A stretch of 34,699 bases of DNA from an uncultured Bacillota bacterium (GTDB lineage: Bacteria; Bacillota_I; Bacilli_A; Erysipelotrichales; Erysipelotrichaceae), in assembly GCA_900319675.1 (NCBI GenBank), contig ONPK01000008.1:1-34699 (forward strand). The letters are read 5' to 3'. Below the pieces are notes generated by a model, which was not told the origin of the DNA, searched no databases, and was given only the letters and a program-made list of their open reading frames with translations. Of this stretch, positions 22,860 to 29,709 are shown one piece after another (position 1 is the stretch's first letter; each line of letters opens with the position of its first letter). The translations under genes and the position numbers were made by a program.

Positions 22860-23984
22860 CTATTCGAGGTTTTCTGCGCAGTCGATCAGTCTTTCAATGA
22901 TGTTGATGTGCTGAGGACATACGGATTCGCACTGACCGCACTGGATGCAGTCACTGGCCTTGCCCTTGTCCAGGGTCACTCTCTCATATCTTTCCCTGGC
23001 CTTCGGGTCATCTGACTGCAGCATCTGATTGTTTCTGACTCTGAAGATGTCAGGGATCGGAATGCCCATCGGGCAGCCTTCGGTACAGTAATGACATGCA
23101 GTACAAGGTATAGTATTGATGTTCTTGTAGATATCCTGTACCTTTTCAATAACCTTCATTTCCTCTTCACTAAGAGGCTTGAAGTCGGACATGTATGAAG
23201 TGTTGTCAGCCATCTGTTCAATGTTGCTCATGCCAGACAGTACGGTCAGAATGCCGTCCTGTGAAGCAACGAATCTGATTGCCCACGATGCAAATGATGC
23301 CTCTGGATCGGCTTCTCTGAAGACATCCTGGATCTCCTTTACCGGATTTGCCAGCATGCCGCCCTTGACAGGTTCCATTACGACAACGCTCTTGCCGTGC
23401 TTTCTGGCAACTTCCAGACACCTTCTGGACTGAACGTTTGGATTGTCCCAGTCTGCGTAGTTGATCTGCAGCTGGACGAATTCAGCATCAGGATGCTCAG
23501 TCAGCAGCTGATCAAGCAGTTCAGGAGTAGCGTGGAATGAGAAGCCCCAGTGCTTTATGAGGCCTTTTTCCTTGGCTTCTCTAACGTAGTCCCATAAGCC
23601 GTATTCCTCATAGGTCTTATAGTTGTTTTCCTGAACGGCATGAAGCAGATAGTAATCAAAGTAGCCTGCTCCTGTCCTTTCAAGTGAGGTGTACAGCTGA
23701 GCCTTGGCCTGTTCGACGGTAGGCTTGCCCATGGCACCGTTAAGCTTGGTAGCCAGAGTAAAGCTGTCACGCGGATAACGGTCTACCAGAGCGACCTTGG
23801 CGGTCTTCTCAGATTCGCCGTTATCATATACGTATGCCGTATCAAAATATGTCAGGCCGGCCTTCAGAAACATGTCGACCATTGTCTTTGTCTGTTCAAC
23901 GTCAATTGATCCGTCTTCCAGCTTGGGAAGTCTCATCAAGCCGAAACCCAGCTTCGGCGTCTTTTCTCCAAAGTATCTTTCCAC
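22860..23984 (-). CDS. Aldo/keto reductase with C-terminal 2x[4Fe-4S] ferredoxin domain
   Basis: GTG 23984 is taken as the start (374 residues): an AGGAAAGG site and a promoter lie just upstream, and the longer frame would run back through a tRNA gene. The N-terminal barrel shows the AKR tetrad: Asp and Tyr in YFDTAYVYDNGESE, Lys in LATKLNG and His in YYLLHAV. The C-terminal part has two ferredoxin cysteine sets, CTACHYCTEGCP and CIQCGQCESVCP, typical of the YdbC/PA1127-like family. It probably reduces an aldehyde or ketone in the cytosol, with electrons routed through the clusters. The substrate is unknown. It is monocistronic with its own promoter and terminator. Confidence 0.92.
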   Translation of the reverse strand: MERYFGEKTPKLGFGLMRLPKLEDGSIDVEQTKTMVDMFLKAGLTYFDTAYVYDNGESEKTAKVALVDRYPRDSFTLATKLNGAMGKPTVEQAKAQLYTSLERTGAGYFDYYLLHAVQENNYKTYEEYGLWDYVREAKEKGLIKHWGFSFHATPELLDQLLTEHPDAEFVQLQINYADWDNPNVQSRRCLEVARKHGKSVVVMEPVKGGMLANPVKEIQDVFREADPEASFASWAIRFVASQDGILTVLSGMSNIEQMADNTSYMSDFKPLSEEEMKVIEKVQDIYKNINTIPCTACHYCTEGCPMGIPIPDIFRVRNNQMLQSDDPKARERYERVTLDKGKASDCIQCGQCESVCPQHINIIERLIDCAENLE

Positions 23985-24011
23985 GATTATGTTCCTTTCC
24001 TCTTTGACATA

Positions 24012-24041
24012 ATTATAGTATATTCCGGCTTTCTTTTTCAA
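24012..24041 (-). promoter_or_regulatory. Promoter of the aldo/keto reductase gene
   Basis: On the minus strand TTGAAA (24036-24041) and a perfect TATAAT (24012-24017) are 18 bases apart. The -10 lies 27 bases before the GTG start. This supports the short gene model over the longer open frame. Confidence 0.72.
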
Positions 24042-24044
24042 AAC

Positions 24045-24065
24045 AAAAACTCCCTTGCGGGAGTT
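24045..24065 (-). terminator. Terminator of tRNA-Glu with GCAA tetraloop
   Basis: The 7-bp stem AACTCCC/GGGAGTT (24048-24054 with 24059-24065) is closed on the minus strand by GCAA and followed by TTTTTGTTTTG. It lies 9 bases beyond the tRNA CCA end and overlaps the aldo/keto reductase promoter region. Confidence 0.87.
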
Positions 24066-24074
24066 CGTTGTCAA

Positions 24075-24151
24075 TGGTAGCCTGTACGGGAATCGAACCC
24101 GTGAATGTCGCCTTGAGAGGGCGATGTGTTGAACCGCTTCACCAACAGGCC
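24075..24151 (-). tRNA. tRNA-Glu(CTC)
   Basis: This 77-base cloverleaf has acceptor stem GGCCTGT/ACAGGCT with a G-T first pair, and anticodon stem TCGCC/GGCGA with loop CTCTCAA, giving anticodon CTC. The T arm is ACGGG-TTCGATT-CCCGT, and CCA is encoded. It reads glutamate GAG. It is a single gene with its own promoter and terminator. Confidence 0.95.
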
Positions 24152-24159
24152 GTGTAATT

Positions 24160-24187
24160 ATTTTAGCACAATGTTCTGAGATTTCAA
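24160..24187 (-). promoter_or_regulatory. Promoter of tRNA-Glu
   Basis: TTGAAA (24182-24187) and TAAAAT (24160-24165) on the minus strand are 16 bases apart, with the tRNA 5' end 8 bases beyond the -10. The position is right for transcription starting at or just before the tRNA. Confidence 0.65.
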
Positions 24188-24206
24188 ACATTTTCCTGCA
24201 AATAGT

Positions 24207-24237
24207 AAAAAAACAACGGGGAGATGTTTCTCCCCGT
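24207..24237 (-). terminator. Terminator of the two-gene unknown operon
   Basis: A perfect 9-bp stem ACGGGGAGA/TCTCCCCGT (24216-24224 with 24229-24237) with a 4-base loop, followed on the minus strand by TTGTTTTTTT. It lies 17 bases after the stop of the 390-residue gene. Confidence 0.9.
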
Positions 24238-24254
24238 CATTATCTGTCATTAAG

Positions 24255-25427
24255 TCAGCTCTCACCATTCAGCAGGCCATGCTGATATACGTATTGCTGA
24301 TACTGTTCCTCAATGGCCATTGCGGCGTCCTTGTACAGATTGTAGAAATCCGTACCGTCATGCCACGGGTCGGAGCTTCTGGCATACAGACCGTACTGAC
24401 CGGTCATTGAAGAGAAAGCCGGAAGCTTTCTGACGAAGCAGTATGGTGAATCCGTATCGCGGTTCTTATAGCTCTGGAATACATGAATGCCGGCCTCGGC
24501 ATAGTCATACAGCGTATCCTTGAGCTTGAACAGCGTGTCGACAAGCTGTCTGAATGCCGGCTGCTTTACGTTGTTATAGGCTGCGTTAAGCTGTTCGCTG
24601 ATTTTCGGGAAATCATTAATGCTCTTATTGAGGCTGTCTTCAATGTTGCCAAGGGCAATTATCTCTGAGAGATACTTGTCGATGATCTTCATGTCGGCAT
24701 GGAAACCAGGTTCCACACTGACTGTACCGTTGTTGTTGACAAAGAACCTCTGGTTGAGCTTTCTTACCTCAATTTCAAACTTGTAGTCTTCCTTTCTGGC
24801 TTCACGGTAACCCTGTTCCATGGCGCTTGAAGAAAGCTTCTGCACGTTTTCCCGGTAATACCTGGCCGATCTGACGGCGTTTCTGTTCAGCCCGCTCCAT
24901 GTCAGTTTGAAGAGTTCCGTTATCTTCGTCATGTCATCGTTGATCTTCTGATAAAGATCTTCCGTAAATCCTGCCCCGCCGAAGTTCAGAACTGATTCCT
25001 GATACTTGAATGATGCCTCAAGAGGAATCAGGCTCATGGCCCTGCCCAGTAATTCTATCGGTTCTACAAGGTGAACGGCATCCAGGAAGTAGCGGTGACA
25101 TTCGTCAAAGTACTTCTTCTGCTGAGCAGGCAGATTGCCGTACCATGGCGGGGCTGAATTCTCATCCTTGTAATCACCGAATATTGTCTTGTTGTTGGTA
25201 TAAAACAGTCTGACGAATCCGCTCATGGACAGATCTTCGGTAATCAGACGCGTGAAGTACTTCTCCGTATTGTCGTAGTCACTGTCAGCTACCATCTTTT
25301 CCAGAAGAGCTGAAACGTTGTTAATGCGCTTGATGAGTCCGGACAGCTCGTCCTTTATCTGACCTTCATCAAGGTTTTCCCATGAACTGGGATCAAATAC
25401 TTCATTGCTTAAATCCAATTCTGACAT
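24255..25427 (-). CDS. Unknown helical protein of 390 residues (operon partner of 25451-26737)
   Basis: I do not recognise this protein. It is cytosolic (no signal peptide or membrane helix), mostly alpha-helical and acidic at the N-terminus. Several Tyr/Arg-rich segments stand out (RSARYYRENVQ, EARKEDYKFEIEVRKLNQRFF), and the C-terminal part has YCFVRKLPAFSSMTGQYGLY. It has no nucleotide-binding or catalytic signature that I can see. It is the second gene of a two-gene transcript, 23 bases after the upstream gene, and ends at a strong terminator. A scaffold or substrate-binding role together with its neighbour is conceivable but not supported by a motif. Confidence 0.78.
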   Translation of the reverse strand: MSELDLSNEVFDPSSWENLDEGQIKDELSGLIKRINNVSALLEKMVADSDYDNTEKYFTRLITEDLSMSGFVRLFYTNNKTIFGDYKDENSAPPWYGNLPAQQKKYFDECHRYFLDAVHLVEPIELLGRAMSLIPLEASFKYQESVLNFGGAGFTEDLYQKINDDMTKITELFKLTWSGLNRNAVRSARYYRENVQKLSSSAMEQGYREARKEDYKFEIEVRKLNQRFFVNNNGTVSVEPGFHADMKIIDKYLSEIIALGNIEDSLNKSINDFPKISEQLNAAYNNVKQPAFRQLVDTLFKLKDTLYDYAEAGIHVFQSYKNRDTDSPYCFVRKLPAFSSMTGQYGLYARSSDPWHDGTDFYNLYKDAAMAIEEQYQQYVYQHGLLNGES

Positions 25428-25450
25428 AGTTCAATCTCCATCCCGATTCC

Positions 25451-26737
25451 CTAGAATCTGATCTCATAATCTCTTACGTACCATCTGCCGCCGTTGGTTC
25501 TGATGAGGTTCCTTCTCACCGGTGAACCAAGCTGCTTGCCGTTCTTGTCAAACGATACCGTCTGTACGGAAGCGTATTCGACCTTGTCACCGTATCTGGC
25601 AGCGATGCTCTTCTGATCTTCCGCTGACAGGAAGTAGGAATCCAGGCCGTTATTGTCATCATAGCCCTTGACTACCGTGATCTTGGTAGCTTCAGGAACA
25701 ACTTCAGCATGGACATATTCGCCATGGAATCTTTCCTGATGCAGATCCCAGTGATACAGCAGCAGTGATTCCTGTGTCGGATTCTGTCTTCTTTCCTCCT
25801 GTATGCACTCTGCGTACAGATCATAGTTCTTTTCCTTGATTGCCTGACGGAATATCTCGACGAGTCTTTCCGGAGTAACGTCTTCCGGTATGCTCTTTTC
25901 GGTATACCAGCCTTCCTTGATGGCTGCTACTTCATCTTCGCCTACGAAGTATCCGCTCTTCTCACTTTCCCTGTCGTAAATGCCCAGGACATGTCCCGGA
26001 ACATACAGGGCAACGGGCTCAACGATTGGCGCGTAAACTGGACCGCCAACCTTCTTTTCGCCGGCTTCCGGAATCTCCATGGTAATGTCGGTGATCTCGC
26101 CTAATATCGTCCACTTGTCAACTTCCATCATGGTGGTGTCAACCAGTCTTCTGTAACGCTTTACGGCCTCATACGGACCAAGCCATCTTCTGGTATCTAT
26201 CTCTACGAAATACATGCCGGTTGAACGCTTGCCTACCCATATGTATTCACCGGTAACACCCATGAACTGGTTGGCCGGATATCTGATCTCGTCAAGAATG
26301 ACATATTTGCCCTGATACTGTTCCAGAGGTTCCTTCCTGACTTCAGGAGCCGGGAAGACCTTATCCAGCATCTTGTCCTGATACTGGGCAATGAGGGCAT
26401 TCCAGCCATCCTCACTCTTCTTGGCATACATCTGTCTCAGGTTCTCTTCATTCTCCAGATAGACGATCATGTCATGGGTAATGGTAGTAAAATTACCTGT
26501 TGAGCCCATGATGCATGCTCTTGCCCTGTCAAACAGTTCCTTGACTCTCGGATCATCCGGCGCAAATTCATTGAGGATCATGATGCGTGACAGAGCGTCT
26601 TCCTTGGAACGGAAGATTCCCGATGCACCGTTGGCTCTCTTAACTTCATTTTCAAATTCCTTCAGATACATCTCAGCCTGCTGAATGCGCATGGTGAGAT
26701 TCGCTGCGTTCACAGTGAAAGTAGTTTTATCGACCAT
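25451..26737 (-). CDS. Unknown multidomain cytosolic protein of 428 residues
   Basis: No family was recognised. The sequence divides into three parts: a helical region (about 1-135), a beta-rich middle with SH3-like phrases (YIWVGKRSTGMYFVEIDTRRWLG is split by short loops; YVPGHVLGIYD), and a C-terminal part (about 290-428). The C-terminal part ends in strands like those of NTF2/SnoaL-like domains, closing with GGRWYVRDYEIRF. There is no signal peptide or membrane helix. AAAGGA precedes ATG 26737, and a perfect -10 lies at 26767-26772. It is co-transcribed with the 390-residue protein gene, which suggests the two act together. The NTF2-like reading is a guess from strand pattern. Confidence 0.78.
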   Translation of the reverse strand: MVDKTTFTVNAANLTMRIQQAEMYLKEFENEVKRANGASGIFRSKEDALSRIMILNEFAPDDPRVKELFDRARACIMGSTGNFTTITHDMIVYLENEENLRQMYAKKSEDGWNALIAQYQDKMLDKVFPAPEVRKEPLEQYQGKYVILDEIRYPANQFMGVTGEYIWVGKRSTGMYFVEIDTRRWLGPYEAVKRYRRLVDTTMMEVDKWTILGEITDITMEIPEAGEKKVGGPVYAPIVEPVALYVPGHVLGIYDRESEKSGYFVGEDEVAAIKEGWYTEKSIPEDVTPERLVEIFRQAIKEKNYDLYAECIQEERRQNPTQESLLLYHWDLHQERFHGEYVHAEVVPEATKITVVKGYDDNNGLDSYFLSAEDQKSIAARYGDKVEYASVQTVSFDKNGKQLGSPVRRNLIRTNGGRWYVRDYEIRF

Positions 26738-26766
26738 TATGTATTATTCCTTTCCTAGATACCTGT

Positions 26767-26772
26767 ATTATA
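26767..26772 (-). promoter_or_regulatory. Candidate -10 box of the two-gene unknown operon
   Basis: A perfect TATAAT on the minus strand lies about 30 bases before ATG 26737. The -35 position is not close to consensus. The intergenic space to the divergent RCK-like gene is 137 bases. Confidence 0.5.
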
Positions 26773-26821
26773 ACATAACAAAAACTTCACATTGATAAAT
26801 TATCATGCATGTTCTTTTCAT

Positions 26822-26850
26822 TTGTAGAGGCATTGTTATCATTGTATAAT
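26822..26850 (+). promoter_or_regulatory. Promoter of the RCK-like gene
   Basis: TTGTAG (26822-26827) and a perfect TATAAT (26845-26850) are 17 bases apart. The ribosome site AGGAGGT begins 11 bases after the -10, so the transcript leader is very short. Confidence 0.7.
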
Positions 26851-26874
26851 CTAATTGACAAGGAGGTGTTTGCA

Positions 26875-27291
26875 GTGGCAGTAAAAGTAGCACCGAAAAA
26901 GAGGTATTTTGACAAGGAAGAATTTGTTGAACATGGCATAAGCACCGTTCTGGTTGGCTGTGGCAGGCTTGGAAGCGTTCTGGCAAACAAAGCCAGGAAG
27001 CCCATGATAATAATCGACAAGGATAAAGATGCCTTCAACAGGCTTAAAAAACCTGACAGGCACGTTCTTGTAAACCGCGACATCAGAGATCCGGAAGCCA
27101 TGGCCCACTTTGAGAATAAGGCCAGAGTAATAATGGCAATTGATGACTTCCCGACCGCTGTATATGCCGGCTTATGTGCAAGGACCGTCCACAGCGTTCC
27201 GCGTGTATTCGTCTACAGCAAGTCAGACAGCGTAACTCTGAGATCACTTAAGCTCAGAGCCTACGACGAAGACGGTACCGATAAGTTCTAA
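26875..27291 (+). CDS. Standalone TrkA-N / RCK-like nucleotide-binding protein
   Basis: GTG 26875 is chosen because AGGAGGT at 26861-26867 gives 7 bases of spacing; earlier frame sequence overlaps the promoter. The 138-residue product is a single Rossmann unit: GCGRLG at residues 28-33, an acidic residue at the end of the second strand (IIIDKD, Asp48), then NRDIRDPEAM and RVIMAIDDF, as in TrkA/KtrA N-terminal domains. Those domains bind NAD(H) or ATP and gate potassium channels. No TrkA-C domain is present and no potassium transporter gene is adjacent. It could be a regulator of a distant Ktr/Trk channel or a different nucleotide sensor. It has its own promoter and terminator. Confidence 0.82.
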   Translation: MAVKVAPKKRYFDKEEFVEHGISTVLVGCGRLGSVLANKARKPMIIIDKDKDAFNRLKKPDRHVLVNRDIRDPEAMAHFENKARVIMAIDDFPTAVYAGLCARTVHSVPRVFVYSKSDSVTLRSLKLRAYDEDGTDKF

Positions 27292-27293
27292 TG

Positions 27294-27324
27294 AAAAGCG
27301 AAGGCTTGAAACCTTCGCTTTTTT
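27294..27324. terminator. Bidirectional terminator between the RCK-like and rlmI-type genes
   Basis: An 11-bp stem (27294-27304 with 27312-27322) with a 7-base loop. Its core is AGCGAAGG/CCTTCGCT, and six T's follow on the plus strand. The minus strand also carries TTTT after the stem. The flanking genes converge on it. Confidence 0.88.
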
Positions 27325-27342
27325 GTGCTCTTAAGAGTTTCT

Positions 27343-28554
27343 CTAAACTATCTGAATGATGTAGAATTTCAGATAATCGGTTTCCGGAACGTTCAGCATG
27401 ATCGGATGATCACGGTTCTGCTGACTTACGGAAATGAGTTTCAGCTGATATCCCGTCCTGTATGACGCTTCCTTCAGCATCTTTTCAAACAGTTCGTGAG
27501 GCATGAAGTGCGAACATGAACAGGTCGCCAGATACCCTCCCCTTGATAACAGACTCATGGCCTTCATGTTGATCTCCAGATAACCGTTATAGGCGTGATC
27601 GACTGTCTTACGGCTCTTGGTGAAAGCCGGAGGATCCAGGATGATCAGATCATATTCCTTCTTTCTGACCTTCTCAAGATATTCAAAGACATCAGCCTGA
27701 ACGAAGTTTACCTTCAGGTCATTCATGTCGGCATTTCTTTTTGCCTGATCCAGGGCTGTCTGGGAGATGTCAACGGCAGTAACCGAGGCAGCACCGCCAT
27801 AAGCACAGTTAAGGGCGAACGATCCGGTATGGGTAAAGCAGTCAAGCACTTTCTTTCCCCTTGCAATCTCGCCGACAAGGCGGCGATTACGCTTCTGATC
27901 AAGGAAGTAACCGGTCTTCTGACCATTAACGAAATCTACGTAATATCTTATGCCGTTTTCCTCAATTACCGTTTCCTCATAGTCGGGAATGTCTCTGTCC
28001 TTCAGCTGGTACCAGCCCTTGTAAAGTTCCAGGCCTTCCAGCTGGCGGTTATTGACATCGTTACGCTGATAGATGCCATCGATTTCATAGCCGTCTTCCT
28101 CCAGCACCCTTACCAGCAATGGATAAACGGTATCCCTTATCTTTTCCATCCCGTAGGTAACGATCTGAGTAACCAGGATCTTATCAAACTTGTCTACGGT
28201 CAGCCCGGGCAGCTGATCGGATTCCCCGAATATCATGCGGCAGGACTGCAGGCTGTCCATGACGGTCTTACGGTACTGCCAGGCGTATCTGATCCTCCTG
28301 TACCAGAAATCCTCATCATAGCTGCTGGAAGAGTCCCTGCTGAAGATCCTGACTCTGATCTTGCTGGCAAGAGACAGGAAACCTGAACCAAGGTACTTGC
28401 CCTTTGGCCCTATTACATCGACGATGTCGCCGTTTTCATGATTGCCCGTTATGCCGGTAACGTCACTCTCATAGACCCAGGGATGACCGTTATCAAGCCA
28501 TCTCTCGCCCTTCTTGGATACTGTTACCTGCGGATAGTCGCGCATGATCTTCAT
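27343..28554 (-). CDS. Class I rRNA methyltransferase, RlmI-type (23S rRNA m5C)
   Basis: ATG 28554 has AAGGAG upstream; the longer frame begins inside the sortase terminator and is rejected. The 403-residue protein has an N-terminal PUA RNA-binding domain (GHPWVYESDVTG). A middle EEHGL-like region follows, then a SAM-binding Rossmann domain with LDCFTHTGSFALNCAYGGA and VTAVDIS, the catalytic LDPPAFTKSR motif and the catalytic Cys region ATCSCSHFM. This matches RlmI, which makes m5C1962 in 23S rRNA in E. coli, and related YwbD-like Firmicutes enzymes. It acts in the cytosol on ribosomal RNA. The position modified in this organism cannot be told from sequence. It follows the sortase gene with only a weak terminator between. 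Confidence 0.92.
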   Translation of the reverse strand: MKIMRDYPQVTVSKKGERWLDNGHPWVYESDVTGITGNHENGDIVDVIGPKGKYLGSGFLSLASKIRVRIFSRDSSSSYDEDFWYRRIRYAWQYRKTVMDSLQSCRMIFGESDQLPGLTVDKFDKILVTQIVTYGMEKIRDTVYPLLVRVLEEDGYEIDGIYQRNDVNNRQLEGLELYKGWYQLKDRDIPDYEETVIEENGIRYYVDFVNGQKTGYFLDQKRNRRLVGEIARGKKVLDCFTHTGSFALNCAYGGAASVTAVDISQTALDQAKRNADMNDLKVNFVQADVFEYLEKVRKKEYDLIILDPPAFTKSRKTVDHAYNGYLEINMKAMSLLSRGGYLATCSCSHFMPHELFEKMLKEASYRTGYQLKLISVSQQNRDHPIMLNVPETDYLKFYIIQIV

Positions 28555-28570
28555 AATTGTTTCTCCTTGA

Positions 28571-28596
28571 AAAACAGAATCCCACATGCGTGGGAT
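28571..28596 (-). terminator. Weak terminator between sortase and methyltransferase genes
   Basis: A 7-bp stem ATCCCAC/GTGGGAT (28579-28585 with 28590-28596), a 4-base loop and a CTGTTTTTC tail on the minus strand. The T-run starts four bases late, and the tail merges into the next gene's ribosome site, so partial read-through is likely. Confidence 0.65.
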
Positions 28597-28599
28597 GTC

Positions 28600-29403
28600 T
28601 TAGTGATAATATTCGCTCAGATCAATTACATCTGTCAGCTTGCAGTGGAGTACCCACCTTTCAGGTCCGGTCGGGTTGACGCAGGTCGACAGGGTTATGA
28701 TCTTGTCACTTCCTGAAACGCTGATTCCGGTGTTGTAGTAGGAATCTCTGATCAGTCGGTTGGCAAATGCCTGATTGTCGCTTTCGCTGTTAAGATCCGT
28801 GAAGTAGACGTAGCTGTCTGATTCCGTCTTGAAGAACGAGAATGCAGTATAGATGAACAGCTTGTTGTCCCTGTATATTTCAACGTTCTGATGACTGTAG
28901 AAGAAATCGGATCTAGGATATCTCTGCAGGGTGAAGAACATTGAATGGTCCAGCATTGAGTGACCGTACAGAATGGTCTGGAACGATGAGAAGTCAGCAG
29001 CGTTGCGGCAGTCAGTGAAGATGCATCCTGATGAAGTCCATCTGCCGTCAAATGAATGCTTGACGTAGTATTCATTGTCAACTCCATAGGTAACCGGGTA
29101 ATTTACCTCGGTATCATCGATCTGGATCCAGCCCACGTAGTCGCTGTTTCTTTCCTTAAGATACTCATGATTGAAGAGCGGATAAGGAATGATGGCTGAA
29201 TCGCCGGCCTGCTGGTCACTGTCATCAACGAAGATGACCGCATCCTTGGCAATGTCGTTGTACTCCTTTTCACTTTCCTTGTATTCACTGTTGATAGTTA
29301 TGATCTTTATCAGACTGAAGACGGCAACGCCAAGAAAGACAACCAGCAGTATGACTGGAATGATTGGTAATCCGCCTTTTTTCTTTGTTTTCTTTTCGCT
29401 CAT
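28600..29403 (-). CDS. srtB: Class B sortase
   Basis: This 267-residue membrane-anchored transpeptidase attaches selected surface proteins to the cell wall. A Lys-rich N-terminus precedes one helix (about residues 13-34), then the catalytic domain outside the cell. The catalytic His is in ILYGHSM, the Cys in TLSTC and the Arg in GPERWVLHCK. The early phrase YVGWIQIDDTEVNYPV and the helix-rich insert between His and Cys are typical of class B rather than class A or C. No substrate with an NPQTN-like sorting signal and no pilus genes are in the window, so this may be a general or distant-substrate enzyme. It lies directly downstream of tRNA-Ser on the same strand. Confidence 0.92.
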   Translation of the reverse strand: MSEKKTKKKGGLPIIPVILLVVFLGVAVFSLIKIITINSEYKESEKEYNDIAKDAVIFVDDSDQQAGDSAIIPYPLFNHEYLKERNSDYVGWIQIDDTEVNYPVTYGVDNEYYVKHSFDGRWTSSGCIFTDCRNAADFSSFQTILYGHSMLDHSMFFTLQRYPRSDFFYSHQNVEIYRDNKLFIYTAFSFFKTESDSYVYFTDLNSESDNQAFANRLIRDSYYNTGISVSGSDKIITLSTCVNPTGPERWVLHCKLTDVIDLSEYYH

Positions 29404-29434
29404 TTACATGCCCTTCTTCAGTATTCCACAAAAA

Positions 29435-29522
29435 TGGCGAAGGATATGAGATTCGAACTCATGGTAGCTTTCACTACGCCACCTTTCCAAGATGGTGCCT
29501 TAATCCGCTCGGCCAATCCTTC
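29435..29522 (-). tRNA. tRNA-Ser(GGA)
   Basis: This 88-base type II tRNA has acceptor stem GAAGGAT/ATCCTTC and anticodon stem CCATC/GGTGG with loop TTGGAAA, giving anticodon GGA. A long variable arm carries GTAG...CTAC, the T arm is ATGAG-TTCGAAT-CTCAT, and CCA is encoded. It reads serine UCC and UCU. A possible -10 (TACAAT) lies at 29532-29537. A T-run follows the CCA but no hairpin, so the transcript may continue into the sortase gene. Confidence 0.95.
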
Positions 29523-29646
29523 AGCAATAGTATTGTACTATATTTTCATAATCAAAACATAATTATTTTTCACATAAAGAAAGCAGCGATGACAACATAT
29601 TAGTAACTATGCAAAAGCAGTTTCTCATCAGCAGTCCTAAATCTGC

Positions 29647-29652
29647 TATACT
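29647..29652 (+). promoter_or_regulatory. Candidate -10 box of the fhs-fchA-folD operon
   Basis: TATACT at 29647-29652 lies 58 bases before the fhs start, with TTCTCA as a poor -35 19 bases upstream. The leader of about 50 bases is too short for a known folate riboswitch and shows no obvious structure. The whole gap from tRNA-Ser to fhs is 187 bases with nothing else recognised. Confidence 0.45.
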
Positions 29653-29709
29653 ATATGTATTGGAAACAACATCATCTCAGATGAATCGGATAATAAGGAG
29701 GTGCCTTTC

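Noticed and set aside
23985-24191. N-terminal extension of the aldo/keto reductase frame to base 24191
   Set aside because: The extension runs through the tRNA-Glu gene, its terminator and a clear promoter; GTG 23984 has a ribosome site and the family start.
27595-28386. 263-residue plus-strand open frame opposite the rRNA methyltransferase
   Set aside because: It lies wholly antisense to a well-supported gene and has no ribosome site or family motif; it reflects codon bias of the other strand.
29653-29709. Folate (THF) riboswitch before fhs
   Set aside because: The leader after the predicted -10 is only about 50 bases and shows no pseudoknot or conserved stem arrangement.
29701-29709. GTG 29701 as the fhs start
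   Set aside because: The GTG is the end of the AGGAGGT ribosome site; ATG 29710 has correct spacing and gives the family length.
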